A stretch of 64,000 nt of DNA from Lycorma delicatula (GCF_047948215.1 NC_134455.1:350825991-350889990); one strand, 5' to 3'; counted from the stretch's first letter, positions 1-10,809 are shown. Program-made: numbers and translations. Notes: a model not told the origin generated them from the letters alone.

Positions 1-733
1 TTGGACTAGATTTAAAAAATAATAATAAAAAAATCGCGTTAATACATCCACTCCATAAAAAAGTAAATAAAAGAGATATTTATAATTACAGAGGGATCTT
101 ACTTCTACAAGTTCCGTATAAAATTTTGCCCAAAGCTTTGCTAAACTGGGTACCGTCGATAATAGAAAAAGAGATAGGCGAATAACAATTTAGACCCGGA
201 AGAAGTTACACGAACAGATATTTAATTTAAAACAAATTTTACAGTACCAGAAAATTAGAAACCCGAAATTAATTACGATATTTATAAATTTTCAAAAAGC
301 CTACAATTCCATACATAACAAGTTTTTATTTAAGATATTAGAAGAAGTTAAAATATACACAAAAACAATTAACCTTATTAAACAAACACAAATACAAACT
401 CCAAAGTTAAATTTCTTGGAGGTATTTTTCAACCGTTTGAAATAAAAACAGGCATCAGACAAGGAAACGAATTTTCTCCAGTTCTCTTTAACTGAACTCT
501 AGAAAAAAATAATTATAGAATATAAGAAAGTACTCTAAAAATTAAATAATGAAGAAAATTTTAAAATTGAATATAAAAATAAATTTATAAACATAAATAT
601 ATTAGTCTTTGCTGATGATACCGCGATATTTGCAAATGACATGGAAAAGGCTCGAATTAATGTCCAGAAATTAAGTGAATAAAATAGACTTACAAATTTC
701 TTTCGAAAAAACAAAATGATTCTCCAACGATAA
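1..733 (+). pseudogene. LINE reverse transcriptase fragment, 5' part
   Basis: Decayed non-LTR retrotransposon reverse transcriptase, readable only by moving between frames. In order there are: a YRGI-like segment near 90-105, a segment resembling KEIGE.QFRPGRS near 165-200, the F..AYNSIH palm motif near 283-312, the GIRQGNEFSPVLFN motif near 450-492, and the catalytic FADDTAIFAND block near 608-640. These are the RT motifs of LINEs that encode an apurinic-type endonuclease plus RT. The order and spacing are right, but stops (for example near 185 and 495) and frameshifts make it non-functional. The 5' end lies outside the window. The coding sense resumes at about 1430 after an inserted repeat, so the two parts are one element. 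I cannot name the clade with confidence; an RTE- or Jockey-like group is possible. Confidence 0.8.
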
Positions 734-1413
734 AAAAATCTAATGTGGACACCACATGACTTCCATGAATGCCTAATAAATTACATATACACATTTTTGG
801 AAAGTACAAACAATTTTATTTCATTAATAACTCCTGATATTTTTTTTTATTGTTATTACTGAATTATTATTTATTGTAAAAGTGTTTTTACAATCAGAGG
901 TTAATTAATATTAATAAATCAACATATTTCAATTTAAAAAAAAAAAGTTAAAAAAAAGGAAATGAAGTCGGATTCGAACCGATGAGCCTTCCCCTTGTAA
1001 GATTAAAACATTTCATTAATTAAAATTTTGTTTGGCTATAACTCTGGAACCAATGAAAATAAGTACAACTTATGATATATCGTTGAAAAGCTCTTAATGA
1101 GGACTTATTACTGCAATTAAGAAAACTGCAACTGGCGTTTCTGGACACCTTTGGCCCAATCGATTGCAATCAAAAGGGGAGGTACACAACTAGATGTTAT
1201 AACAGTCCTAAATCCAAAGTTTCAACATCCTACGGCTAATCGTTTTTGAGTTTTGCGAGATACATACGTACATACATAGGCTACATACATACGTACGTAC
1301 AGACGTCACGCAAAAACTAATCAAAATGGATTCAGGGATGAAAATGGATTTTTAAATTGAAATCTGAAATTTTCACGATCACAAAACTTCCTTTACTTCG
1401 TATAAGGAAGTAT
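734..1413 (+). repeat. Rep-1 copy A inserted in LINE
   Basis: Near full-length copy of a ~0.6 kb dispersed repeat found at least eight times here. It opens with a TCTGATGT-like box and a degenerate ACTTCCTTGTAC and ends with the complementary GTATAAGGAAGTA, so it carries short terminal inverted repeats. Near 965-985 it has GATTCGAACC, which on the minus strand is a tRNA B-box-like GGTTCGAATC. It splits the LINE reverse transcriptase. Confidence 0.8.
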
Positions 1414-1429
1414 AAATAAATCACAAACA

Positions 1430-2165
1430 CGAAATAATTTCGAAAATCTGGAAATTAAAAGAGTATCAAAATATAAAATATCTTGGAGAAGTAACAACGC
1501 CAAACGCTCTAGAAAAGGAACCGCTAAAAGAGCGAACGCAGAAAACGACGTTAGCGTTCAACTCAACACGAAATTTATACAATCGCTTTGATTAAAAGCG
1601 ATTAAAAATCGCTTTCGCATAATGCTAAACTCCGACATCACAAAACAGTAATTCTTTCGGAGGCGTTATATAACACTGAATGTTTGCAAAATTTTTCGGA
1701 TGAAGGCTTTTTTAAAATATAAAAAAATTTAAGAAACATATAAGGACATTACCAGAACGAAATTTATAAACTAAAAAGTGGAACAAAAATTTATTAAAAC
1801 ACAGAAAAAAAAACCATCCAGAAAAGAAGATTACAACTTTATGGACATGTATACAGAATGAACGAAAACAGATTAACAAAACAAATATTTAATTTTTATA
1901 ACAATAGAACTATTAAAACTAGCAAGTTTAAAGAAGTAGAAAACGATCTTAGAATTTAACAATCTCCAAAGAGACCTGTTTAAATAGAGATCGATTTAGA
2001 AAATTAATCAAAGAATCTTAAGTTCCCAGGGAAAAAGGATAAGAGTATAGGAAAAAGGGAAACGAAGAAGGAAAAATAACAGAATGGAAAAATAAAAAAA
2101 TATTGGAAAAACAAAAGAAATTTCAAACTATTATGCAAACGTAATCCTTAGTAGCTGGACGAACA
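1430..2165 (+). pseudogene. LINE reverse transcriptase fragment, 3' part
   Basis: Continuation of the LINE at 1-733. The segment near 1475-1500 reads KYLGEVTTPNALEKE, the usual region after the catalytic block (thumb), followed near 1530-1590 by TLAFNSTRNLYNR-like sequence. Near 1835-1885 there is a RRLQLYGHVYRMNENR block, typical of the C-terminal tail of this kind of LINE ORF2. Many stops and indels are present, with no 3' poly(A) or target-site duplication that I can define. Non-functional. Confidence 0.75.
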
Positions 2166-2254
2166 AAAAATAATAATATAATAGATTTATCATAACGATA
2201 ATCAGTTATACGAAGTGCCACATAACTTAATGATGATTTTATCATTTACTAACA

Positions 2255-2420
2255 TAAAAAAGTCTGATGTAGACGCCACATTACTTCCTTGTACGTATAT
2301 TACATTACATGTACACAATTTTAAAATTACATAAAATTTTATTTCACCAATAACTTCTGATTTTTTTTTTGAATTTTTTTTTTCATTGTCATTATTGAAT
2401 TATTATTTATTGTAATTGAC
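2255..2420 (+). repeat. Rep-1 copy G, 5' end only
   Basis: Begins AAAGTCTGATGTAGACGCC and ACTTCCTTGTACG and follows the first ~160 bp of Rep-1 before diverging. A truncated copy. Confidence 0.75.
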
Positions 2421-2723
2421 CTGTTGTTTTGATTGTTATTACTTTTGTTTACTGCGTAATATTATGACAAATAATTTTGAATTTTTCAATTTTTTTGATT
2501 TAAGAAGTAAATTATTTACATTTTATCATTAATTACTGATTTTTATTTCGCTTTGTGTAGTTAATTGAGATAAATAAGATGTCGTTTTTAAAATATTGTT
2601 AAACATTTTAAAATATTGTCCTACTTCTACAATCATTTTTTTAAAACGATTATAGTAGTTAGGTTATATACTGGCCACAGCTTTTGTGTTGGTTATACGT
2701 ACAGAGATTCGCTTTTCTTTTTA
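2421..2723. other. AT-rich stretch, nothing recognised
   Basis: AT-rich sequence between Rep-1 and Rep-2 copies. A long open frame running from here into Rep-2 (to about 2939) has repeat-derived, low-complexity coding and is not a gene. Confidence 0.5.
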
Positions 2724-3589
2724 AGTAGATTCCACGAGAAAACTATCTATTGTAATGGGTACCATGATTCGACTTCCGGAAAATTTCGACATATCTTCGC
2801 ATTTCACAATCCCCAGACCACAAAACCATCGTCAGTTCAAAAGTTTACATATATATATATATATATATTTCACTTTTTTGTGGACGATAACTGCCGTAAT
2901 TTTCCGCCAATCACTTTCAAATTGATACATAAAATATAACGACCCAAAATCTCGGTTGAGTTCCTCAATGCGCAAAATCAGTATAACTTTCCTATTAAGT
3001 AAAATATTGAATTCATTTAAAGTTCCTACTATTCTTTGGATAAGGGCTTAAAACTTCTCTAAGTAAAGATTTTGAATATAACCAATCATTAGCCCAGGGG
3101 GTGGAAAAAGTGAGGTTTCAAGGGAAAAAATTATACCTCCCTTAATAGGTCTTAATAAGCGAATCGGTTTAAAGTGGTCGTCCTGCAAACATTACATAAA
3201 AATTTTATCTGAAACAATTTTTTATATGACCAGCCCTTACGGTAAGGGATGGCCAAACCAAAAACAAATCAGTAAAAAAAATATCACTATAACTTTCTTA
3301 TTAGGTAAAATATCGAATACGTTTAAAGTTCCTACTATTCTTTGGATAAGGGCCAAGGGGGTGGAAAAAGAACAAAAAGATCATAGCTCCCTTAATAAGC
3401 ACAGAATCATAAGGAAGTCTTGATAAATTTAGCAGTAGCTTTTAGTGAGTGTAATAAGAAAACGTAGTGTCCGTAAAATATGGAAAGAATGTTTGATACA
3501 AGCTCGTATAATCCTAGTTCGCCTACCCCTATTTTGCCCCGCTGCAATCTACCTCCGCCTTCCGAAGTGTCGAAAGGAATTTTTTTTTT
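2724..3589 (-). repeat. Rep-2 copy 1 with internal duplication
   Basis: Reverse-orientation copy of a ~0.8 kb repeat also present at 4091-4893 and 7872-8640. Shared blocks are the ACCTCCGCCTTCCG end near 3550, AGTTCCTACTATTCTTTGGA, and the GATTCGACTTCCGG block near 2766-2780. Unlike the other copies, the AGTTCCTACTATTCTTTGGA block occurs twice (near 3021 and 3328), so part of the unit is duplicated in tandem. A (TA)n run lies near 2847-2868. Confidence 0.8.
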
Positions 3590-3640
3590 GTTATTACGTT
3601 TTTTATTTTTTTAATTTGATTAGTTTATTAGGGTATAAAG

Positions 3641-3852
3641 TAAATTATAATATTAGACCGACAAAAGAACTTGCTTCCGAAAAACAGAATGTAAAAGAAC
3701 GAAAATCAAAAATTCAACTTATGAACGAAAAACGTTTGGCAAAAGAGCTAGTTGCTCTGATAGCTTCTGAGATTTACGTTAATGAACCAAAGGCTGGCCC
3801 TCTCAAGCAAGTACAGATGACATTAGCACAGAAAATGTTAGTATACGGCTGA
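3641..3852 (+). other. Unrecognised ORF segment between inverted repeats
   Basis: The last ~65 codons of an open frame ending at a TGA at 3850-3852 look more protein-like than their surroundings. They are hydrophilic and rich in Lys, Glu and Gln, with an alternating Leu/Ile pattern suggestive of helix (LAKELVALIASEIYV). The 5' part of the same frame (from 3445) runs through Rep-2 and a poly(T) tract and should be ignored. It sits in the ~500 bp spacer between two inverted Rep-2 copies. I do not recognise a family. It could be an old exon, a fragment of the element that owns Rep-2, or chance. Confidence 0.3.
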
Positions 3853-4090
3853 AAAATCAGAACTTTCAGAAATTCATGATGACCAGACCTGAATTTATCA
3901 ATTAATTACGCACTCAAAATGCTTTTTACATTTTTAGAAAAAAATTATTCCAGGATTTCAAAACGCTACAAACGTTATAACTAAACTTATATGCATGATA
4001 TTTTGATGAATTTTTTTTTTAATTGCTCATAGATGCTTGATCTGTGATGTGTAAAGAGGTTATCTTAAAATAATTCAAATGAAATTAAAT

Positions 4091-4893
4091 AAAAAAATCC
4101 CTTCGGCACGGCGGAAGGCGGAGGTTGATTTCACCGGTGCTAAGTAAGGGATAAAAAAGATTACCGTCTTAAAGTTAAGAAAAACTTCAATTTACTCAAT
4201 ACGACAATGGTTGCATGTGAAAAAGTTTCACATGTTTAGCATAAGACAAGCCCCATCTTCTTACAATTCCAGTAACATTTTGGCCATTCCTTGCCATAAG
4301 GGTTGGTCATATCAAAAATTCACATAAAAGTTTTAGGTAATGTTTAGAAGACTTACAACTACTTTAAATCTATTCGATACTGTACCTATTAAGGGAGATA
4401 GATGTTTTTTGTCTTCGAAACCCCATTTTTTCCAACCCCCTCGGCCAATGGCTGGTGATATCAAAAAACTTTACTTAGATAAGTTTTAGGCAGTTATCCA
4501 AAGAATAGTAGGAACTTTAAACAAGTTCGATATTTTTCTTAATAGAAAATTAATAGCGATAGTTTGGTTTTTCGAAAAAGGCTTCGAAAAGGTTTTTCGA
4601 AAAGTGATTTCCACTCCCATGATACGATTTTGCCGATTGAAAAATTCTTCCGAGATTTTGGATCGTTATATTTTATGTATCAATTTAAAAATGATTGGCG
4701 CAAAATTACAGCAGTTATCGTGTCCACAAGAAATTTAAATATATATATATACGTATATATACATTTTTGAGCTGACAGTGGTTTTGGGGTCTGAGGGATG
4801 TGAAACGCGAAGATATTTCGAAATTTTCCGGAAGTCTAATCATGTTACCATTATAATAGGTAGCTTTCTTATGAAATCTACCTAATATCGCAA
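4091..4893 (+). repeat. Rep-2 copy 2
   Basis: Forward copy of Rep-2. It starts at AAAAAAATCCCTTCGGCA, contains CCTTGCCATAAGGGTTGG, the TATCCAAAGAATAGTAGGAA block near 4497-4516, a (TA)n run near 4740-4765, and ends TCTACCTAATAT. It faces copy 1 (2724-3589), making an inverted pair. Confidence 0.85.
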
Positions 4894-5400
4894 TAACGTT
4901 ATCATTGATTTTCGAAAAAAAATTATTTCTAACGTAGTGAAAACTGGCAAACAAAAACTGTCTCCACGTCACAAAGGAAAACTTTCTGTTTATTTTGGTT
5001 AAAGAATTAGGTTTCTAGGATAAATCGTATCTGAGATAAAGCGTTTCTTGTAATTGACGATTATTTATCCCCACCCTCAAATTTAGGTGTTGTAAATGAA
5101 ATATGGATATGATTTTTTGTAGCATAGTTTCCATTTTGATACTAGTTCATTTTCAGACCAGAACATCAAAAGAATACCAAAATGTAAAAAAAAAGTTTGT
5201 TGACTACCCTCATTTAATTTGTATATAATTTTTTTTTATTTTAAATAATAACTGTAAACAAAACGAAAGATAAGTAATGCAAATAATCTATTTCTAAAAC
5301 GTAAAGGAATTACAATGAAAGTTTTTCCTTGTAACAGCTTCTTTTAGGGTAAGTAGTAACGGTACTCTTACAAAACAGAGGGGTAAAAGGAAATTAATTC
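4894..5400. other. No gene recognised
   Basis: AT-rich sequence with poly(A)/(T) tracts. I see no coding or repeat match. Confidence 0.5.
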
Positions 5401-5412
5401 GAGTTCAGACTA

Positions 5413-5518
5413 TATTTTGCAATACGTATTGCAAAATACGATTAATACAAAAGTACGAGTGAATCCAACTAGGGTTCTTTGGAAGGGTTATGATCGTACT
5501 CGGCTAGACGTCTAGCCG
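5413..5518. repeat. Two perfect palindromes 62 bp apart
   Basis: A 26 bp perfect palindrome at 5413-5438 (half-site TATTTTGCAATAC) is followed by an 18 bp perfect palindrome at 5501-5518 (half-site CGGCTAGAC). Each is unlikely by chance in a window this size. They could be transposon junctions, protein-binding sites or cruciform-prone DNA. Confidence 0.6.
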
Positions 5519-5569
5519 GGAGGCAAACTACAAGAAGTAGAATTTATAAAAGCAAGACGTATTTTTTAT

Positions 5570-6060
5570 TGTTTTGTAATTGAACCGGCACGTAGTAAGT
5601 TAGGACTAGAACCGATAGAGAGGACAAAGAGGAAACCGTTACTAAATTTTGAGAGTGTGTGCATGTGTTACGTGTTGCACAAGATATTACTGGTTTTTGA
5701 TCGGTACTACTGAACGTTCCCCTTGGAAATTCTCGGTAGAATCCGTTTTTGTCGGTACCAGTTCACGGCTCCCCAGCCCTTCTTCTATGAACCTCGTTCC
5801 TTTCCCTTACGTTTTTAGAGCAGACCATAGTGATGCCGTGTGTCGTAGTATCGTGTGTTATTGTTCTCATGCTAATGATGCAGTCGTCATCGTCCACAAT
5901 TCTTTCTCAGACGTATCAAGCCGGTTGTTGGTCCTTACCGTTGAGAAAAATTTGTCCCTACTACGTCTCTCTCTCCCTCTTTTCTTTCATTATTATTATT
6001 CTTATTATTATTCCATTGATTCATAAGTTCATTATAATAACACTGCTAGGTTGCCGGATT
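5570..6060. other. GC-richer stretch, possible old exon
   Basis: Base composition rises clearly above the surroundings and loses the poly(A/T) texture. On the plus strand an ATG at 5833 opens a short frame whose first ~20 residues (MPCVVVSCVIVLMLMMQ) look like a signal peptide, but the frame soon runs into a TTATTA microsatellite. An overlapping frame from 5649 also stays open for 125 codons. There is no convincing splice donor and no family match. A decayed exon, an untranslated exon or a repeat fragment are all possible. Confidence 0.25.
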
Positions 6061-6350
6061 CAGTGTTCTCCTTATATTACTGTTGTTCTTTTCTCCTTCT
6101 TGGTAGTCACTACGAATGATAAAATCAAAGAAAATACTCGTAATAAAACATGTTTAAGGTATTTAAACCGGTTAATACATTCATGAAACATATTCAAAAC
6201 ACAATGAAGAAATATCCCCTAATTAAAAAACAATAAAAAAATTTTTTTGAAAACATCATAGATTTACTCATGAATTGTACAAGAGTTCTGGATCACGACA
6301 TTAAATCTCTTTAAGTTTTTTATTAATTGATATTTGATATACAGTAAAAT
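6061..6350. other. No gene recognised
   Basis: AT-rich tail after the GC-richer stretch; nothing recognisable. Confidence 0.4.
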
Positions 6351-7205
6351 TAGCTTATTCGCGGGGGTTAGAGACCGTAAAAATGCTGCAAATACCGAAA
6401 TCCGCGAATATAGAACGGAACTAACACTCATTTAAGAAAGAATGGTTAGGTTCTACGTAAAATGAAAAAAAAATCATGCGTACTTACTTAGCGCGATGTT
6501 ATTGAAGAAATACAGGCGGCAAAATTAATTATAAGTACTGGTTTAGTACAGTACATAGGTACACTACACAAAAAATATTTAACAAAATACAATAGATATC
6601 CTAATTTACTCGTAAGCACTTACCGAACTGTTTTATTTAAAACTTCATTACAGTGCGTACTGTATTAGAAGACGATATTACATGTTCAAATCGTACACGA
6701 TAATAGCCTTAAAAAGTCTAGAAAACAGTACTACGTACACTAAAACTAAAATTACTGTAAAGGAAATGTATAAAATTAACCTACAGTATTTTGGATTGCA
6801 TTTACAAATATTTGTAATTATTCTTTTTCTCGCTCTCGTTTTTAAATCGATGAGAAATTCTGTGCATTCTTGAATGGCATCTTCAATTTTGCGCTTAAAG
6901 ATTAAGCTTCTACTCAAAGATGGATCATCATCTATAAAAAAATTGGGTGGGATCATGGGATAGGTTAATGCCTTAAACGTTTTGACATTTAACTGTTTCC
7001 AGGGATCGTATCTTCTATCTCTTCACGTTCATACTCTACTTGCGCCATTAAATCCTTAAATATTTTTATTTTTTAGTGTCACTACATAATGTAATGTACG
7101 CGAATACAGAAAATTTTAACTCCGAATACAGAAAAGACATCCCAAATATTGCACCGCAAATAACGAAATCGAGAATACTGGAAGCGAGAATAAGAAACAA
7201 TTGTT
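6351..7205 (-). mobile_element. Probable pogo/Tigger-like DNA transposon relic
   Basis: The left end reads CAGTAAAATTAGCTTATTCG followed by GCGGGGGTTAGAGACCG and AAATCCGCGAATA, the style of end seen in Tigger/pogo elements. The right side (7090-7195) has degenerate GCGAATAC and GCGAGAATAAG motifs in inverted sense. On the minus strand, 6956-6678 encodes a hydrophilic stretch with FIDDDPSLSRS and FKRKIEDAIQECTEFL, which resembles an acidic, helical C-terminal tail of such transposases, but I see no DDE core or CENP-B helix-turn-helix. The family call is an inference from end motifs. Confidence 0.4.
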
Positions 7206-7369
7206 TTTATAATCGCAAACTTCCTTCTGCTTCAGTAGTTCCCGTCTAAGATGATAATTATTTCAGGGAATAAAAAAAAATATTTTGTTGTTTTAAGAAA
7301 GCTGAAAGTACTACATAAAATAAAAATGAAAAAATTCTATATAACAATACGTTTTTATATTTAAAACCC

Positions 7370-7521
7370 ACTCGATACTTTTTCGTTTTACGTCCCCCAC
7401 TTTTTTCGCATTTTTTCACATAAAAATTACTTAATATAGCATGCATACTTTATAATAATTGATTATAAAACATTAGAGAAATACTGTAGTAACTCTATAA
7501 GTCAATAAAAATAACCTAATA
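7370..7521 (-). repeat. Long inverted repeat 1, left arm
   Basis: Inverted match to 9165-9335 (shared GTCCCCCACTTTTTTCGCAT, AATAATTGAT, AGAAATAC.GTAGTAAC) and direct match to 48995-49150. It is the outer arm of a palindromic element. The hAT MITE at 7522-7798 interrupts it, and the arm sequence appears to resume until about 7870. Confidence 0.75.
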
Positions 7522-7798
7522 TAGTGATTCCCAAACTGTGCGCCGCGGCGCCCTGGGGAGCCGTGGCCTCTTCACAGGGGCGCCGCGATATATTATAAAA
7601 GCTTAGCAATTAATTGAACCAAGACATTTATAATTATTAATGTAATACTAATAATGTAAATAAATGATGATCATACACGAGTTTTATTTATTTTTATCTC
7701 TACTTACGAGTGCTCATACTGTTACTTATGGTAGGGCGCTATGGAAAAATGTTAATTGAAAAAGGGCGCCTCGACTCGGAAAGATTTGGGAACCAGTG
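7522..7798. mobile_element. hAT-type MITE with 8 bp target duplication
   Basis: Terminal inverted repeats of about 14 bp: TAGTGATTCCCAAA at the left, TTTGGGAACCAGTG at the right, the widespread CAGTGGTTCCCAAA hAT terminus. Next to the ends are GC-rich GCGCCGCGGCGCC-like subterminal repeats. The flanks ACCTAATA (7514-7521) and ACCAAATA (7799-7806) match at 7 of 8 bases, as expected for a hAT target duplication. At ~277 bp with no coding capacity it is non-autonomous. Confidence 0.85.
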
Positions 7799-7871
7799 AC
7801 CAAATACATTAAAAAAACACACTTACACGCTGTTTTAAACATTTTACATATTAATATATTTTACATATTAA

Positions 7872-8640
7872 AAAAATCCCTTTCTGAACGCCGGAAGGCG
7901 GAGATAGATTTCACCGTTGTTAAGTAAGGGATAAAAAAAAATTCCACCTTAAAGTTAAGAAAAACATCAAATTTACTCAATACGATAATGGTTCCAAGTG
8001 AAACAAAGTTTCACGCATTTAGCGTACGACAAGCCCCATCTTCTTACAATTCCAGCAACATTTTGGTCATCCCTTGCCCTAAGGGTTGGTAGTACCAAAG
8101 ATTGTTTCAGACAAAAGTTTTAGGTAATGTTTAGAAGACTAACCACCACTTTAAACCGATTTGATATTATGCCTGTTAAGGAAGGTATGATTTTTTTTGT
8201 CTTAGAAACCCAATTTTTTCCAATGGTTGGTGATATCAAAAACCTATTCTTAGATAAGTTTTAGGCACTTATCCAAAGAATAGTAGGAACTTTAAACAAA
8301 TTCGTTATCTTACTTAATAAAAAGGTTATAGCGATATTTTTTTTATTCGAAAAAGCCCCCTCCCATTTCCATCCCCGTGGTCCGATTTTGCCCGTTAACG
8401 AACTCGACCGAAATTTTGGGACGAGTTATTTTTAAGGAACAATTTGAAAGAGATTGACGCAAAATTACGGAAGTTATCGCGACCACAAGAAAGTGAATAT
8501 ATATATATTCAGCTTTTTAGCTGACGGTGGTTTTGGGGTCTAGATAATGTGAAACGCGAAGATATGTCAAAATTTTCCGGAAGTTGAATCATGGTACCCA
8601 TTACAATAGGTAGCTTTCTTATGAAATCTACCTAATATAA
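7872..8640 (+). repeat. Rep-2 copy 3
   Basis: Collinear with 4091-4893, from the AAAAAAATCCCTTTCTGAAC start, through TATCCAAAGAATAGTAGGAA near 8272-8291 and the TGGTTTTGGGGTCT block, to TCTACCTAATAT. It lies inside long inverted repeat 1. Confidence 0.85.
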
Positions 8641-8900
8641 GCTTTATTGCTTATAACTATAAATTATAATCTAACCAAACTTAATCTACGCTCGCTTCGC
8701 TCGCTAATTTTGACTAATTAACAGTAATGTTTAAATTATTTAAATAATAAATAATTGCAATAATCACTGGTTTTATTATTTTAATAATCAAAACTTACTG
8801 TTCATTAGTCAAGGTTAGCGAGCGAAGCGAGCGTATGTTAAGTTAGTTTAGTTTATATCTATCATTTCTTTGCAAATGCCTAAATACCACCGATTTGGAA
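8641..8900. mobile_element. Rep-3 hairpin MITE, copy 1
   Basis: Foldback element. The left arm has CTAACCAAACTTAATCTACG then CTCGCTTCGCTCGC; the right arm carries the reverse complement, GCGAGCGAAGCGAGCG then TATGTTAAGTTAG. The arms are ~100 bp around an AT-rich centre. The outer ends ATAAGC.TTATTGCTTATAA and TTGCAAATGCC...GATTTGGAAGA recur at the other copies. No coding sequence. Confidence 0.8.
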
Positions 8901-9119
8901 GAATTCTGCGTCTATTGTACTTACTTTTGAAAATGAGCACAGTGATCTATTTCTATCGTCATTCCTGGACCACCTTCCTTTTTTTGGATTTTTTAATAAA
9001 TGATCAGCACACACATCAAATCTCAGGTTACACAAATTCGAAATCCAATAACCGAAAGTAAATATATTGTACAATAAATTTTATTAGTATTTATACGAAT
9101 AGTGTTTAAAACTAGAGAA

Positions 9120-9335
9120 TACGAACAATTTTGTAAAATTTTATTAAAATATATATTATGGATTATTGGGTTATTTTTATTGAGTTATAGGGTTACTACG
9201 GTATTTCTCTAATGTTTTATTTATCAATTATTATAAAACATGCTGTATTAAATAATCTTCATATGAAAAAATGCGAAAAAATTAGGGGGTGTACAACGAA
9301 AAAGTACCAACCACTCAAATCTAAACATACAAACA
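9120..9335 (+). repeat. Long inverted repeat 1, right arm
   Basis: Reverse complement of 7370-7521: TTACTACGGTATTTCTCTAA near 9189-9208, then ATTATAAAACATGCTGTATT and AAAAAATGCGAAAAAATTAG. Confidence 0.7.
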
Positions 9336-9737
9336 TTTTTCTTTTCATAAAATACGATTATTAATTCACTTCATGTGATTTTAAGTATTTTTCTCCGTAA
9401 ATCCTTTAATATGTTTACTACAACCTACACCCTCAGTTATCTAATTTACATATTCTAATACAATCATTAAAGTTAACAGAATATTTTTTTTTACAGTAAT
9501 TACCTTCGAAAATTAACCTTGGATGTTTTAACACGGAGGTATATTTTCTCCTTTTTGCAAAATTCTACCGCAAGGTTCTCTTTTCTACATTCCTTTTTAA
9601 AAACTCTTTTTTAAAATCCTTTCATAAACACCAAAACCGTCATTACTTTTCTGTTTTTTATTTTTTTTTATTTTATTCCAATGGACATTCCATAATAAAT
9701 ATTTATTTTTAACGTGAATAAAGTCCGGTTTGAAAGT
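9336..9737. other. No gene recognised
   Basis: AT-rich, poly(T)-containing sequence with no feature I can support. Confidence 0.5.
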
Positions 9738-10205
9738 ATTTTTTACTTCCTTGTACAAAGTAAAGTTGAAATTTTGGATTTAAGACTGTTATAACATCTA
9801 GTTCTGCACATCCCATTTTTGTTGCAACTGACTGTACCAAAAGTGTCCAAAAAAGCCCAAAATCCGAAAAATATGGACTTATAATATATTGACTTTTTCT
9901 TAATTAAGGAAATAAGACCTCATTGAGAGCTTTTCAAAAATATATCATAAGTGATACTTATTTTCATTGGTTCCAAATAAAATTTGTTATAGCCAAATAA
10001 AATTTTAATCAACGAAATATTTAGATCATGGGACATCGGTTCGAATCAGACTTCATCTCCTTTTTTTCTTTATTTTGACTTTTTTTTAAATTTAAATATA
10101 TTGTTGAAATAAAATTTTATGTACTTTTCATTTTAAAAAAAAAAATGTGTATATGTAATTTAATAGACGTACAAGGAAGTCATGTGGCTACACATCATAC
10201 TTTTT
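9738..10205 (-). repeat. Rep-1 copy B
   Basis: Reverse-orientation copy. It opens ACTTCCTTGTACAAAGTAAA, has the tRNA-like GGTTCGAATCAGACTTCAT near 10038-10056, and closes GTACAAGGAAGTCATGTGGC near the end. A central part is deleted relative to copy E. Confidence 0.8.
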
Positions 10206-10224
10206 ATTTTATATGTTTTTATGA

Positions 10225-10489
10225 AGAGGTGTTGCAGCAAATCGATGAAGAAAGAATTATTTGTAGAAATATAGTTAAAAGAAGAGACAGACTTGTAGGC
10301 CACATATTAAGGCATTCTGGAATAGTTGCTTTAATATTGGAGGGACAGGTAGAAGGAAAAAATTGTGCAGGCAGACAACGTTTGGAGTATGTAAAACAAA
10401 TTTTTAGGGATATAGGATGTAGGGGGTATACCGAAATGAAACGACTAGCCCTAGATAGGGAATCATGGATAGCTGCATCAAACCTATGA
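10225..10489 (+). pseudogene. LINE ORF2 C-terminal tail
   Basis: The open frame encodes the distal end of a LINE reverse-transcriptase protein: EEVLQQIDEERIICRNIVKR, then GHILRHSG, EGQVEGKNCAGRQRLEYVKQ, and a final EMKRLALDRESWIAASN before the stop at 10487. This tail (LGHILR, GKR.RGRQR, YVKQ, MKRLA.DR..WR) is diagnostic of LINE ORF2 ends. An upstream ATG at 10145 lies in Rep-1 and is not the real start. It follows Rep-1 directly and is followed by a short A tract at 10500-10512, consistent with a 5'-truncated insertion. The same tail occurs at 24685-25455. Confidence 0.85.
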
Positions 10490-10519
10490 AATGACTAAAG
10501 ACAAAAAAAAAAGTTTCTA

Positions 10520-10805
10520 TATTTATAATTTATCTTACATTGATGTGATCTGTATAGTGTACTGTATTTTTACATACAGTAAAGATTTATTTATTTATAA
10601 CAAGAAAAAAGGCGCCGCGAAAATGTTACAAGGTTAATATTTCATTACACATGATTTTTTTAAATTTTTTTGCCAATTGTAACCAAATAACGTTCATGAA
10701 TTTAGCGTATTAACAAAAGCTTTTGCAAGGAAAAACTTAAAAGTCCTGAACACAGCTATTTCTTGAGTTGAGATTTTTTAACACAGCTGTAACCCCAATA
10801 TTTTC
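10520..10805. other. No gene recognised
   Basis: AT-rich sequence between the LINE tail and the next Rep-1 fragment. Confidence 0.4.
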
Positions 10806-10809
10806 CTTT

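Noticed and set aside
5649..6026. 125-codon open frame
   Set aside because: No motif or family resemblance, and it ends in a TTATTA microsatellite. Kept only as part of the GC-richer patch.
10145..10225. Upstream start of the LINE-tail frame
   Set aside because: This part is Rep-1 sequence fused by insertion, not LINE coding.
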